Below, piece by piece: positions 31,935 through 46,970 of a stretch of DNA of 64,000 bases. Source of the DNA: Rhipicephalus microplus (taxonomy: Eukaryota > Arthropoda > Arachnida > Ixodida > Ixodidae); assembly GCF_043290135.1 (NCBI RefSeq), contig NC_134703.1:115877005-115941004 (forward strand). Direction: 5' to 3'. The notes beneath the pieces were generated by a model. The model saw only the letters and a program-made list of their open reading frames with translations. It searched no databases and was not told the origin of the DNA. The translations under genes were made by a program, and so were the position numbers. How positions within the stretch are numbered: position 1 is the first letter of the stretch; every line of letters starts with the position of its first letter.

Positions 31935-32655
31935 TTTTAGGGGCGAAGCTCCTTAAAGGGGCACCCGTTAGTCCATCGTCGTAGTCGTAGTGCGTAACAA
32001 GTCTTACGTTTCGACTTGCAAGGTGGTGCCAGTGGGAGATTTCTCCTGTGCGTTGTTGAACAATAAAAAATTCGCAGCGTGCGCGTTAACTAAAAGCCGA
32101 ATTCTCCTGTCTCTCACGCCACATCAGGAGCAATTGGCATGTACATTCAGCGCTTTCTGACATGAAAGGGTTGCTAGGTTATACTCGCTGTGCGTAACCT
32201 CCTTGGTTTTAGAAAGGTTTAGTGAGCGTTGGGCCGCAGTGCCATGAATACAGTGAACTAGTATATACCATAAACTCGTGGTGGTTAAAGGTGGGAAATA
32301 GACACGAAGCGCAAGCCATAAGAAAGTGTGCGTGTGCCACCTCTCGTTTAGTCCTTGGAATGTCCGCTAGATGCTGGTGTTTCTCTATGCGAAATATGCG
32401 ATAAAAAGATGCGAGATAGTGGTACTTGGAGTGTTGACTAGGACGAACGGACACACAGACCAATGCTTGAACGGATGCACGGATGGATGGACGAATGAAC
32501 GGACGCAGGGGCGGATACATGGACGAACGCAGGGACAGACGCACGAACAGGTACACGCACGGACGGGCGGATCAACGCACATATGGTCACACAGATGAAC
32601 GCATGGATGGACGGAAGCAAGAACGAATGGACGGACGGATGCTTCGCCCCACTCT
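31935..32655. mobile_element. TIR element with GGGGCGAAGC ends, copy 1
   Basis: TTTTAGGGGCGAAGCTCCTTA at the left and GGATGCTTCGCCCC at the right (ending 32650) form short terminal inverted repeats. Inside is CCACCTCTCGTTTAGTCCTTG...CGCTAGATGCTGG, shared with the second copy at 49.5-50.5 kb, followed by a degenerate GGAC/GGAT-rich tetranucleotide array (about 32440-32645). No transposase is encoded, so it is non-autonomous. The element class is not determined. Confidence 0.6.
32440..32645. repeat. degenerate GGAC/GGAT tetranucleotide array
   Basis: GACGGAC, GGATGGATGG and GAACGGAC words dominate about 200 bp. The open frames on both strands (Met-Asp-Gly-Arg or Pro-Ser-Val-His types) are array by-products. 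A similar array lies at 50.85-50.96 kb. Confidence 0.85.
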
Positions 32656-32659
32656 CCAT

Positions 32660-33715
32660 CCTTTACCCCGTGGATATGCTGCCATTTTTTTTTCTTAGCC
32701 CGCTGCGGACCATTCGCGTGGAAGTAGTGGCACACTGCAGCCTGTCATAGCAGCTTCAAGAATGCATCTCAAACCTTCTGAACAACGTGTTTACAGCACC
32801 GTTCCCGCACTAGCCTCTGCTCGTCTCCAGACACATTTGAACCAATGTGGCCGCCAAGCAGTGCGGAGTCTTTCAAAACGTGTATCCACCCTGGACGCCG
32901 AGAGGCGCGCACATCGATGCACCCTACACCGAATCCAAATTAAAATTCATATAGCCGTGGCGTGCCATCTGCCGAGTGAACAATCAATCACGGTGCGAAC
33001 GCGGAATGAATGCGCTGTTCCCCGAATGTTGTCGGTGGTTCGCAACTTCAGTGTGCCCATGAAGAGTTTGATTTTTTTGCGCATTTCAAAGCTCGTTGCA
33101 ACTCGGAAGACAAAGGGAATCACATGACAAAGGGCTCATGATTTAAGGAGTAAAGCAACATAGGCAGAGGACTAGTCGTCCTCTAGCAAGCTGTCCTTGT
33201 GATGGGGTGGCGTTTGTTGAATAGGAAGGGGGTGGGGTGCGCATCAATTCAGTGAGCATTTCTGCTAAGCGCACGTTACTTGACTGTGTCATGACGAGTG
33301 AATCCATCTTGGCCACCATTTTTTAAATTTCCTCGGCTAGCGCTCCTATTGGTTGGCGGCGAGCCGATCCAGTGGCGGGCACCACAAAAATCAGTCCGAG
33401 AACAGTTGGCGCGGAGAGGGTCCTTTCGACGGATTTCGCCACCACCGAATCTGATTCGGAGCCCTTTCGGCGGCCGAAATGCTTGGTCTGAATGAGCTTC
33501 AAAAGCTGCGCCGTAAACCTTCAGGCTAACAGCATAGATTCAAGAGTTAGCACTGTTATATAAGGCCTATACTCACTATCAAATCTTGGAATAATGTTGG
33601 GCGAGTACTTTCTTGGACTCGTGCGTTGCTTGCCGTCTTCATATTAGATTTACCGAATGGCATCGAACGTAAGAACATTCGATTCGTTGGGAGCGAAGTT
33701 TAGGAAACACCGCTG
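32660..33715. other. no recognisable feature
   Basis: No repeat family or coding signature was recognised. GC-richer DNA at 33300-33480 has a CTATTGGTTGGCGGCG (CCAAT-like) motif but no other promoter evidence. Confidence 0.4.
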
Positions 33716-33719
33716 AAGT

Positions 33720-33888
33720 TTTACGAGCCAAAACCAGCATAGTGAGTACGATACACGCCGTATAAGGGAGGGCTCTGGTAGTTTCGACCACATGGTGTTC
33801 TTCAACGCGCTCGTAATTCTAGGTACACAAGCGTCAAGTGTTTCGCCTCTATCGAAATGCGACTGCCACGGCCATGATAGAACAAGGG
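33720..33888 (-). mobile_element. strongly decayed Ruka-like SINE
   Basis: Remnants in minus orientation are AAAACCAGCATA, CGCCGTATAAGGGAGGGCTCTGG, TTTCGACCACATGGTGTTCTTCAACG, TCTATCGAAATGCGACTGCCACGGCC. The B box and head are lost. Confidence 0.65.
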
Positions 33889-34039
33889 ACATTGGAGTCA
33901 GCAGTCCAGCACGTTAACCCCTCCAATACCGGGACGAACTTTATGCCTCATTTGTCGAGCTCTCCTCAGTTATTTATGTATACGCAACCAGCTAGAATGT
34001 CCGCCTTATTTCGGCAAAAAAAAAAAAATCGAAAGGAAT

Positions 34040-36200
34040 AGAGAATGAGAGAGAGGGAGAGAGAAGTGTTGTTCAATACACAATGATTCTAATGAATGTG
34101 GGGCACACAGAAGGAACGTTTCAGTTGCTAGAAAAAAGAAAAAAAGAAGAGTTGATCGAAATAGCTTGACTTCTTCCTCTACCCGACCGTGATAAAATTG
34201 TTGCACGAAGTTACGCCGAATTTTTGACACCTCTCTTACAACCCAGCTTCCGACAAAACCAATGTGTCCCGCTAGTGCTACCAGTCCTGGTTCCTAGTTG
34301 CGTTGAAAAAAAGTAAAGGAAATGTACGAGCGCTTTTGTTTTTATTACTGAAGCTCTGAAAGTAGCACCGTCGTTCTTCAACTTGTACCTTTTTTTCGAG
34401 CTTCTTTTGAGGAGGTCTTCACAGAAGTCAGTGATGTTTCTCATTCTATCAGACACAGTGAAGCACTTTGCGAGCCATGTGCCCGAGACGTCTGGGTAAT
34501 TCAGTCTCATTTGTATCAATGATTGCTCCCCGTACCCTCTCTGGAGAATTCAGTTTGACAGGACACATCGCTGGTTCGCGGCGTCCCGAGGCGCCACCTC
34601 CTTACCACAAATTGTTTCTAGCGAGGATGAACGGCTTCTTATCACTTTAGGTTCGTCGGTGCTGCACCTTTATACGTACTACTAATAATAAAAAACAATC
34701 ACGAGTGCTCGAATCATTTCTTTCCTATAGTCGTCATAGGCAATCATCTTTTTTGAAACTGCTACACTCAAAAACAAAAAAAAAAGGGGGGGGGGGCATG
34801 TGCTGGCTCTTTTTAGGTCTTTCAAAAACGACTATTTTTGGTCTTTTTTCCAGCATTCTTCAAAAATAAAACTTCTTCCACCATTGCTTCCTCCCTCCCC
34901 CATTTTCTATGACTGGATATTTTTCTCATCGCCTAGGTACTGAAAGGCTGCCATTCCGAGAAAACTACCTGACCTGCTATGAAGGCGAGTCAGCGGAGTG
35001 CTACGAAATTTGGCGAATGTGAGGGTATCCATGGTTTTGCTATCGCGGAGGCACTTTTTTTTGTCACATTGAATTGCACAAAATAATAGCAGCGGTATTT
35101 TTTGAATTGCTTCCATGGCATTGACTCTGTCGGTAATCACGTTGTTCTCAATTTTTCGTCGTTCAAGAGCCGTTATCTTTTATGGAAAGCATTTCGCACG
35201 GTCTATAAAGGCTGGTTCATCTCTACTAATGCGCCCTTGCGTATGTAAAAAAAAAGACTGATATCTCGGATGTTTTAAGTATTTGCAACAGTATATCGTT
35301 TACCATACGTTCAAAAAAAAGCAGGAAGGGAATTACGTTGTTATATAAAAGACAGGGCTATCTAGACACCTTAAAATTGTCCTTTGCGTGGGCAAGGAGG
35401 CACGCAGCCGAGGAAATCTTAAGATTCTTCTTGCCCACTGGACTTCTTTCATTTTTTACGCAATGGTACCGCGCACAAAGTTTTTTATGTTCGTGAAACA
35501 GAAAAAACAAACAAACAAAAATACTTGATACTGTTCTTACTGCTGCTTTCTTGTCGATGTAAATCACATGTGGCGAAAAACAATCAGCTTCTAGAACATG
35601 AATCTTTTATTTTCACCCCTAACGGGATAGTATCAATGCGACGCAATTTGTTCTGGAAATGATGCAGCGATATAGACGTACCCTGAAGTTTAGCTAAATA
35701 AAGTGAAGCATCGTCGTGGCAAAAGCTGTTTTGCCGCACATGAGTGTTAGGTTAAAAAGTACACAGCCGACTAAAGTGAAAAGTAATGAAAGCGTAAAAC
35801 CAGTACAGTTAGACTATACATGTTGTGCTGCACGAAGAAAATTCAAGAAACTTATGGAGATGAGATTTACTTCTGAAGAATGATATAAGTGCATTTCGGA
35901 AACTCGAAGAAATCGCTGTATTGGATGTTCTCGTAGATAAATTATTAAACTTGACTTGTGTAGCCTATACAGTGAATCACCATAAGTCTTGCGTCCTAAC
36001 AAGTCTACAAAAAATAATGAATCACTTATCCAAACATGCTCTTGACAGTGCAAAACACCAAGGTCCTGGTTATGCTATTATAGGACTAAAAAGAACAAAG
36101 TGTTGAAATAAATTGCTTGAAGTGCTCAGTACCAATATTACGCTGTTTTGGGATACGTTTGTAGTACTTTTAAGTAAGGATTATGGAACAAATTATTGAG
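34040..36200. other. no gene; A/T homopolymers only
   Basis: Short A/T homopolymers and a G run at 34789-34797 occur. Frames stay under 105 codons without domain signatures. Confidence 0.4.
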
Positions 36201-36204
36201 AACA

Positions 36205-36402
36205 TGGCACTCCGTGATAGCTTATGCAAAGTATTGGCTGTTGCAGTGCCAATATCAGGGACGCAGATTCGATTCTCGCCCATGGCAGCCACATTTCGAT
36301 AGACGTGAAACGCAAGAGAGCGCATATATGGTTCATTTCAGCTGCAACGTAATCCCTCGTAGTCAGAGTTGATGCGGTGTCATCCACTACGACGTGCCTT
36401 TA
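36205..36402 (+). mobile_element. diverged tRNA-derived SINE
   Basis: CAGATTCGATTCTCGCCC is a good B box. It is followed by CATGGCAGCCACATTTCGATAGACGTGAAACGC and a body ending CATCCACTACGACGTGCC. This is the GCAGCCACATTTCGAT subtype rather than Ruka proper. The A box is poor and no target duplication was seen. Confidence 0.6.
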
Positions 36403-37008
36403 GTTGATATCGCGGCTGTGGTACGTCGAGTCCCTAAAGTAATTAATTCATTCTTATATAAAACCACACGAGCACAGGTGTGGTCATCGCACAGAAGCAG
36501 TAGGAAGATGACATGCACATATAAAATAAAAAAAATGCATACCAGGAACGTCATCCGAAAATTGTCAATATCCACGCGATCATTGTCACGCGTACTGTAA
36601 ATACTACCAACAGTTAACACAAGCTAATCGGTAGACTCTGCAGTGTAAAATACGTAAAAAATGCATTATGTTTACGCGTGCTTAACGATTTGACAGAACG
36701 AAGTTTAACTAACTATAAGAGGATGGCACGAAGACTTTGTACATTTAAAGCTCCACGTTCATACGGGAGAAGGCCCACGCCATCGTTTTTAGTAAGCCTA
36801 TTAAGACTTAATGAGTTTTTATATCTACTACAAGCATTTATTCTGGACTCAGACAAGTATAAAACAAACGATAATTCCTAGTAAACATATCGAAACAATC
36901 AAACATTAGGAGTTTGCTTTTTTTATTGAGCCATTTATTATGTGCCACTGAATATATAGACAGTATCTTGGGCCACATGCTAAATTATGCTGCAGGTAAA
37001 GGTAAAAT

Positions 37009-37216
37009 TGATTGATTTATATGTGGGGTTTAATGTCCTAAAACCACCATATGATTATGAGAGATGCCGCAGTGGAGTGCTCCGGAAATTTCGACCCCCG
37101 GGGGTTCTTTAACGTGCACCCAAATTTGAGCACACGGGCTTACAACATTTCCGCCTCCAACGGAAATGCAGCCGCCACAGCCGGGATTTGATCCCGCGAC
37201 CTGTGGGTGAGCAGCC
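37009..37216 (-). mobile_element. Ruka SINE, head truncated
   Basis: The tail, body and B box are present on the minus strand (ATTGATTGATTTATATGTGG, ACCACCATATGATTATGAGAG, GATTTGATCCCGCGACC), but the A-box end is missing after GGGTGAGCAGCC. The B box carries a C-to-T change. Full-length copies elsewhere have about 30 bp more. Confidence 0.85.
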
Positions 37217-37229
37217 AGATAAAAATAAA

Positions 37230-40200
37230 AGTGAATGCAATTGTAACCATCATTTTGCACCATAGGCAGCAATTTCTGTCGGCAGGGGATAGGGGTGTTG
37301 TTCAATCATACGTTATGTATGTTTCTGCGTGAGTTTGTTCGTGCGCATGTGTGAAAAAAACTGAAAAATTTTAAAGGACTTTCAGCTCCCCCTAACAGAT
37401 AACATTGCGCTGTCACTGCCATTATTGTACTGAATTCTCAAATAATAGGTGAGCTCTCGCATCTCCTAAAACAGAGTAAATAAAACTATAAAATCATTTT
37501 AGCTGTAACGTCTTGAATAAATTATTTTGTTTATTGATTTCAGCTTTTTAATTTAATTTTATTTTTTACACTGATTCAGCTTACACTGATTTGGACATGC
37601 GCACCAAAAATTCACGTTTATTTTTTCCCTTTGTGTGCTTTCTATTCATAATTAGAGACTCCATCTCGACGAACATATACGAATCCTCTGTAAAGGTGCA
37701 AACCAAGCGTCAGAACTCCTCTTGCAACTTACGTGTGCCCCTCTAAATCGACTCACCCGTGTCCTTATTTATCCCGCGAATGGTGTTGTTCCCGTGCGAT
37801 GAAGCGGGCACACATGCTCTCAATTACATGGCATGGCCAGATTGAACAGGCTCAACACCTTTATCTGCCTGTGACGGGTCTCTGCTCTCCTGGCTGCTAC
37901 GTGCCTATCATCATCTTCTCTCCCTTTCAGCGCATGCGCACATCCAGTGAATCCCGAATCGATAGACCATGCTTTAGCAAAGGTTTCAGAAGATGGGACC
38001 TCTTTCGTAATGTATAGAGAGCCAACTTCTCTTTCCTATCTCACTCTCTAACAGAAAATGGTCCTCCAATTTGTTAAATAGAAATAATGTGCTTTCCAGA
38101 TAAATGCGAAAAGGCAAGTTTTCTCATCCTCAACCTACAAGAAAAGTCAGTTCACGCGCATATTCTTGCGCCTGTCGGACGTAGGGCACGGTCTTTCATT
38201 TCAAAAAGGCTTTGTACGAGACGGGTAGGATGATATACTTAGTCCCTTGCGCGTGAAATTTGAATTGATCTTCATGTATAGGCGAAAGCGCGCATAAGAG
38301 CGCGTAAAAGAGCGATAGCTTCCGTGTTTTTGTAAGAAATACGGTGTTTGATAAGGCCCTATTGAACGATAATTACATGTGCGAAGGCTGTTTCTGCCAA
38401 CGTCTCTTACAACCACTCAAAAAGGGGTGAACAATTTTCGGAGACCTGTACATTTTGGGAGACCTGTATGTCGAACGGCTACTCTTTCTACATCGTGCGT
38501 CCCGCTACACGCCGTCAGCATAGTAGCGGAGCGTTTGAAACGGGACTAAGCCAGAAACAAGTGCAGCGGATTCTCCCACTAACGAAAAAGAGAGTCGGTA
38601 CGAGTGGCTTCAGTGAACTAAGTTCAATGATGGATGCCTGTAGCTCATTAGGCAATGTAGAGAGGACACCATTCCTACTGCTGAGGACACTGGCTGCAAA
38701 TTACCGGAGGGCTAATTGGATCGAGTTTCAATGAAAAGTTAATGGCCCAGAGGAAACGGCAACGCGGGTGAGTTCGCCGCAAAGAGCCGATATCCAGGGA
38801 CACCGAAAGTTTCCCGAGCTTAGGAGAAAGTTCGAGTGTAGGACGAAGAGAACAGCCGAGTCGAAAGTGCTCGAAACAGCAGATAACGAACTTTCGCCAG
38901 AGTTTTGTGAACAGCCCCGGGCCTCCTAATGGGTTTTAGCGCGGCTGAATTTTACAGTACATGATTGACCACCGTGAGGGAAGTCGCAGTGGTACTAACG
39001 AATGAGCAAAAGCTTCATCAACGTTTATTCAACATTTTTATCCGTTCAGATGAAAAAAAAAGTATTCCTTACCTGGACAACGCCGTCAGTGGCACTATGC
39101 GTTTTTAGTGGCTTTTGTTAGTGCTTATACTTTTTAACGTTACCATGATACCAAATCGTCTTTAGCGGGGCCCCCAAAATGAATGTTTTGGTAAATTTTA
39201 GGCTCCCCTGCGTAAACGTTCACGTACGTGCGCAAACGTATACATTTATGTTTGCTCAAAACACTGAATGACAACAATATCTTCATTTAATCAACATTAA
39301 ATTTAGAAATGTGTGAACCATCACTGCGTAAAAATCTCAATAGAAGTTTTTAGCAGAGTGTAAGGTAGCCTGGTATACGCAAAAGGGCGTAGGAATACTT
39401 TGATGTATACTGTACAGGGTGTGCTCTGCTGGACAGTGCCGAATTTCGCCGCGTTGTCTAACTGCATAAAGGCGGTATTTTATGCCAATCAAAGAGGCGT
39501 AATAGTCCCCTGGGCTAATAAGTGTTGCTCAATTGCCAAATATGACAACGTGGCCGTATTTGACAATGTCCGAGATAGCACCCCGGATTACCGCAATGGC
39601 GTGTCATCTTGTGATGTTTCCTGGAACAACGATTTACACATTTGTTCTCAGCTAAAGTGTCTTGCGGGTAAAAGTTATTTACCTAGAAGACACTTTACCT
39701 CTGTAGGCACTCAGGTGTGAGAAGTGGTTCATCTCAACCCGACAAGATGGCACCTCATATCTGGCGTACCAGAGAATATAGACCATTTTCACAAGGAGGC
39801 TGCCAGTTTTCCGCCGCAGCGCCGTCTAGCGCATGTGCAGCATATGAGCTCAATACATGGGGTAATGCTGTTTTTTGCGGTACACGGTCAAAACACAGCA
39901 ACGATTTGCGAGTCTATAGCTGCAAGTACGTAATCGCTAAGCTGTCAGCTTCAAAATGGCTGGAACAAAAAGCAGTGGTGACCCACGAGATGTTCCTGCA
40001 GCGGTACCAATCATAGACAGGAGGTGAGTAGAATTCCAATGCATTCCGTAAGCAGCATGTGTAAGTGGGTAATCGGTTAGCACGTTTTGTTTTAGCTGGC
40101 CTGGTGGGGATCTGGACAACTCTCGTTGCCATCATTCACAACTTTCAGCACCTAGAGAGGGTGCTAGTGTAAGCCCAAGATAACTGTCGTTCGGGGGATC

Positions 40201-40500
40201 GCGGAGCCGCCGCCAGATAGTGTTTCCACCACTTCGACCTGCCCAGTCTGTTCGGCAGTGCAGCCACCGTGTTGTTAAGGCTCTGCTTAGAAGATCGTTG
40301 TCTTTAGCATGTATTGTATGACGAGAAACACTGGATGTCGACAAACACGTGCGCGGTGCATAACTGAAGGAGAAGTTTTCAACGCTGGGCACATTGTTTG
40401 TGAGGTGTGAAGAAATTCACGCACAGGTTTGTGACCACTATCCAAGTACTGTGCCGGCCGAATCACCGACTGCGGAAACACCCGCAGGAGCCGTGGTTCG
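37230..40500. other. no recognisable feature
   Basis: A GC-moderate stretch follows at 38430-38940 and 39400-40400, with frames up to 106 codons, none with a known domain. I see no repeat family, microsatellite or convincing exon here. Confidence 0.4.
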
Positions 40501-40508
40501 AGCCCTCT

Positions 40509-40739
40509 CGTGGTGGTCTAGTCCCTAAGGTATATACTCGGCTGCTGACCCACAGGTCACCGGATCGAATCCCGGTTGTGGCGGCCGCTTTTTCTACGGA
40601 GACGAAAGTACTGTAGGCCCGTGTGCTCCGACTTGGCTGCATGATAAAAAACCCCAGGTGGTCGAAATTTTTGGAGTACTCCTGTACGGCGTCTCTCATA
40701 ACCATATGGTGGTTTTGGGACGCTAAACCCCACATAGCA
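40509..40739 (+). mobile_element. Ruka SINE, moderately diverged
   Basis: A box GTGGTCTAGTCCCTAAGG, B box CGGATCGAATCCCGG, body AAAACCCCAGGTGGTCGAAAT and terminal ACCCCACATAGC are present. Several substitutions mark it as an older copy. A target duplication was not resolved. Confidence 0.9.
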
Positions 40740-40744
40740 ACCGA

Positions 40745-42410
40745 GTCATGGCTCGAATTCAAGAGCGACGAAACGATGAAGGCAAGTTCACGTACTTCAC
40801 TGTCTTAATCACTTTGCTAGGGGAGGGGGGGGGGGCTGTATCCTTCTTCGATGAGGTATTTTTGCCAACTCGGGGTGTGTGACCACGCCTATGAGAGTGT
40901 AACTAATTTTTTACGCGTCGGTAGCGTATAGACACCTGTTCTTCACCAGGCCCTAATGCTGCGCACGAATGAAGCGCTTGCTGCTGATGCGTGTAGCACG
41001 GAGTACACGTGAGCAGTAGTTCACTTTTAGCTAGTTCATGCGAGCGGATGGCTGCGCTTTTTAGGGGCTTAGTGAGCCCGAGGCATCTCGAACAGAGGTA
41101 AAAGTAGCACAAGTACCAAACTGACGCTCCCGTTTCTTATCCTATGTCATGCAGCTTCGATGTACGGTCATTCAGCTTCAATGTACGGAGAAGCAGTGGT
41201 GCTCCGAAGAGCGCAGTGGTTCACTCGCATGATCTGACTAAAACTGAGCCGGGACGTCGGTGTTTGAACCCTATATGATCACTTTGCATGGCTGAAACTG
41301 CGCTGTTTTACTGCGCTTGTAAACAAAAGGCACTTGGCTGTATTTGCGTGCGGAAGGGTTATCAATGAGGTACTGAAGCACATGTAGAAATTTCAGGCAT
41401 GATTGGAAGCTGATCACATATACATAAATATATAGATTTCAAGCGGCAATCTCATTGATGACGTCATAAAGCAAAGCATCATAAGGGGGCACAATGATAG
41501 CGTCACTTGTTTTGGGGGACATGTGACGTCATAATGACGGCACATGGCGACGTAACCACATTGAAAATTTTTGCTTACTCGTGCTGACGCTACCAACGCC
41601 GAAGTTGTCTTTCCGTTTCCTGCGAAACTTATCATGCCACAACAACGTTCGTTATATAGGAGCAGTCGGGAGTAATAAACAGGGAATAGAGCCACATTTA
41701 TTTCGGCTTTGTTATTCCAAGGGTCGAATACCGCATATGTTGCCTATACGCTAGGTTGTACGCGACATTGATTGTAGTGTGAGAGCGCGTCCTCAATCAG
41801 TGGATATCGATGGGAGTGGCTTCATGCGCCCATGTTGCGAATTGAGATTAACGGCTCATAAATGCCAGTTGCGAAACGTGGAAAGAACAGGCAGTGCCGC
41901 TCTAAACGACGCTGGTCGTTAGGTACAGCAAGTGAAACGAGTGTTCTTATCTCATATACGCGGCACCGTTTCCTGTTTCTGATGACCTCGTCTACTGGTC
42001 GGTAATGCACGCCGCGCTGATAGTCTTTCCTCCTTTCGCGCTATTGTTCCTTTAAAAGCATGTGTGACGTCATACTTCATGGTACTTCCTATAACAAATG
42101 CAACGAACATGCAACGTTAAGCAGTGAACAATACAGACCCGGGCGCTCTATTTTCTGTTTTTATGCAACCGGTTCAATACACAGTTTAACGACAGTCTTG
42201 CGCAAACCACGCCCGAATGTCTGGGAACATTCTGGGCTGTTTCAGAACCTTATGGTAAGTTTGAAGGTGTAACACGAACAGTTGAGTTTATCATAGAACT
42301 AATGGGGCCATCAGTGATTGAGCGAAAAACTTCGATGCCCTGTGTATAAATTCTGACGCGTCTTACCGCTGACCAGATTACCAGTGGCCGATGCTCCGAT
42401 TAACGCTATC
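40745..42410. other. no gene; three CRE-type palindromes
   Basis: Full TGACGTCA sites occur at 41459-41466, 41524-41531 and 42065-42072. No exon, core promoter or repeat family was recognised, so their clustering may be chance. Confidence 0.4.
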
Positions 42411-42423
42411 AGTGTACGGCGTT

Positions 42424-42667
42424 GATTGATTGATTAACATGTGGGGTTTAACGTCCCAAAACCACCATATGATAATGAGAGACATCATAGTGGAGGTCTC
42501 CGGAAATTTCGACCACCTGGGGTTCTTTAACGTGCACCCACATCTGAGCACACAGGCCTACATTTCCACCTCCATCGGAAATGCAGCCGCCACAGCCGGG
42601 ATTCGATCTCGCCACCTGCGGGTCAGCAGCCGAGTACCTTAGCCGCTAGACCACCGTGGCGGGGCCT
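42424..42667 (-). mobile_element. Ruka SINE, full length
   Basis: Minus orientation, with head (CGGTGGTCTAGCGGC), B box, body and GATTGATTGATT tail. An 11-bp target-site duplication TGTACGGCGTT lies at 42413-42423 and 42668-42678. Confidence 0.95.
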
Positions 42668-42679
42668 TGTACGGCGTTT

Positions 42680-43480
42680 ATTACTTGGACTTTGAAGTTT
42701 TGCTTCCGGGGCACAAGTGGGTCCCAGTAAAGAGTTTTGTCTATAATAGTTCGACTGCTATCTTATTTGTTGTTGCTACCTTCCGGCCTGAGACTATAGA
42801 TTCAGCGCTCTTACTAGAACTTCCTGAAGGGTGGACTAGTGGCCGTTTTGAGAGCGGCCGAACGGCGAGGAAAAGGGGGTGGGTGGGTGCAGTAATAGAA
42901 GTTTACAGGCTGCCAGCTTTCAAACATATTGTCTTCGACGTGCATCTACGGGCTCTATTACATCCATCTGTCACCTACAACGCATAAACGCGGACTACGA
43001 GATTGGCGCATAGGAAATGGAAGCAAGGACGCTTGTATGTAGGAGTGCTTGTACTGAGACTGGCGATCTTTGAGGCCACAAAGTCACCTGTTCAAACACC
43101 TTTTCAGATAATGAGGTGGATGGAGGCACGCCCTGCTAATGGGCAGAGCAGGACATGCGACTAGTTACACTAATACGAATCCCGCATGCAGGATTTCTAC
43201 CCGACGATGTTGCGCACGTACACTTGTGCACTGTCCTGGTTCATCAGGTGAGCGTTTCAAAGGGACTAGTCGCAGCAGTGGGCGGTCTATAGAGTGTAAT
43301 GGGAGACATTTCCACCGTATTTCATGAAAGCAAACTATTATAGTTGGTACGTAAAAATATGACGAGATTACCTATCGATGAATGCAGAGTGCGAAGGTAT
43401 TGCTTCGAAGGAGTGTTTCTGTTGCTCAGAGGCAACCGTTAGTGAGGCTTCAATCTCGATACCAATTCTCAAATTTACTG
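42680..43480. other. no recognisable feature
   Basis: The 106-codon plus frame at 42667-42987 begins at the SINE edge and has no domain signature. Nothing else was recognised. Confidence 0.4.
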
Positions 43481-43496
43481 ACGGCAGCTACAAGCT

Positions 43497-43743
43497 GATT
43501 TCATGATGGATTTGTGGGGTTTAACGTCCCAAAACCACCATATGATTATGAGAGACGCCGTAGTAGAGGGCTCCGGAAATTTCGACCACCTGGGGTTCTT
43601 TAACGTGCATCCAAATCTGAGTACACGGGCCTACAACATTTCCGCCTCCATCGGAAATGCAGCCGCCACAGCCTGTATTCGATCCCTCGACCTGCGGGTC
43701 AGCAGCCGAGTACCTTAGCCACTACACCACCGTGGCGGGGCGA
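43497..43743 (-). mobile_element. Ruka SINE, full length
   Basis: All landmarks are present in minus orientation. A 12-bp target-site duplication CAGCTACAAGCT lies at 43485-43496 and 43744-43755. It sits about 55 bp before the CTAT microsatellite. Confidence 0.95.
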
Positions 43744-43796
43744 CAGCTACAAGCTCTGTTCCATCATCGTTTCTGTGCGTACTGGAAGCATTTATG

Positions 43797-44865
<1,069 letters not shown>

Positions 44866-44869
44866 GCGT

Positions 44870-46670
44870 TAACGTAAATTGTAGTTAGGTGCCATGTGCC
44901 GAAGTTAACTTAGTGGCAGTGTCCAGGGCTTCTATCCTCGCGAGCACAAGCACTTCAATCAGCTTATCTCTTCTGGTGTTGCTAATACTCATGTTTCTGT
45001 TGGTATCGTTGCGCAAGTAGAAACAATCGGTTATATATACATCTGTAACTCTTCGATATATGTATGTGCGTGAAACATTTATACATATATTTAGTATAAT
45101 CTCATGACGCGTCAATCAATACAAAAATAACAACACGGTCACCTTCTCTTCGCATGATTCGTATAACGTTGATTTCCAAGGTACGTGGGATCTGCCAAAT
45201 GCTTTCCAGAACGAGCTGAGAACGTAGCTTGCAGTGTAAAGAATATTTTGCCCAAATTAAGGGTTACTTGGGAAATTCACATAAAGACGCAAAAAAAAAT
45301 GAGGGGGCAAAATACAGAGAATGCTTCAGCAACTTTTTTTCTTTCTTGACGTTGTTCTGGGAGCGCAAGATTGGAATCACAAACAAAAATAATATCCCGC
45401 AAAAATGACTCACCAACAATTGTAAGTTCCTACGTTCGTTCCAAACTCGATCATCGGGCCAGGGCGAATTCCTCGAAAGCTGCGAAGATCTCCGGGAGGC
45501 ATACACAGTGTAGTTTTCTTTGCAGCTACGTAATACTTTCTGGTGAGCATTTCTCGTTGCTTTCGAGAAACTGCTCCTACATCACTGATTTCTGGAGATT
45601 TAGTTTGCCATACGCAGTCTTACCATCTTCAGCAACTTGGTCAGCCCACGCACCATATAATTTTTTTTTCGCTTCTGAATAGTTTATTCCGCCTACAGGA
45701 AAACCGTTTTACTTTCTTTCCAGAATTCACGCGACGCTATACAGGCGGGGGTTCGGAGAAAAAAAATTATGGGCGGGGTAAAGATATTTATGACTGCCTA
45801 TAGTAAGCCAGCGCATTTCCAAGACTGATGTGACAGTCCGGAAAGTTTATGTCTGACCTGTGTGCGAAGCCCCCTCCTTTTCTAAATCTCTGCGGTTCAC
45901 TGCACGGCGCATTTGTCGCCAGTGATGTATAATGCTGGCGGGTCGATTCGAACAGCCGCTAAACGCGTCGAATAAGCACGACATGCCAAGAAGACAAAAA
46001 AAAAAAGCTATAAAGGGACGTTATAGCAGGCGGAGAAATAGATGACCACAACTGTGGTCGAAGAAATATTGCCTGTGTGGTCAACGATGTGTGTTCCCGA
46101 ATCACGTGCAGACCGTGGTCAGAACGAATAAACGAGAAAAGATAACGGAACGGTGTGAAAACGCGCTATTACTTATGTAGATACGATTCATTTCTGTGTT
46201 CACCAGTGAACGGGACGAAAGAATGTTTTTTCTGTTATCAAAGTCGCGATTGCTTGCGTGGCAGAACTGCCTTGTTTGTGCTCACTACGGCATGTTGTTC
46301 CCCGACGAGTCGCCGAAATCACCGTTAATCCTGAGCCGTCAAGCTGTGTGGCCGGGGATAATTAATATATTTGCGGAGCGAGCTAGGAGTTCTGCTATTT
46401 TTCTTGAGGTCTCCGGCTAGATACTGCACGAATCAGCGTTTTGCTTATGTTTTTTTAATTATTTGGCCTGTGTACGTGGACCGTTGAGAATGAATAGTAA
46501 GAGATCGTTGGCACAATACAAGTAAGAAAATTAACACGAGCAGAAAGAAAATTAATAATCTTGCTGGTATAAAGTAATAGAACAGGCATGTACCTATCGT
46601 TCCGAAATGGTAACTGAAAAAAAATCTTCGGCAAGTATGGTAATGTTGGGCGAAGCCGTCGTACGGCGAA
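44870..46670. other. no recognisable feature
   Basis: Frames here stay under 105 codons and lack domains. No repeat family was recognised. Confidence 0.4.
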
Positions 46671-46673
46671 GAT

Positions 46674-46969
<296 letters not shown>

Positions 46970-46970
<1 letters not shown>

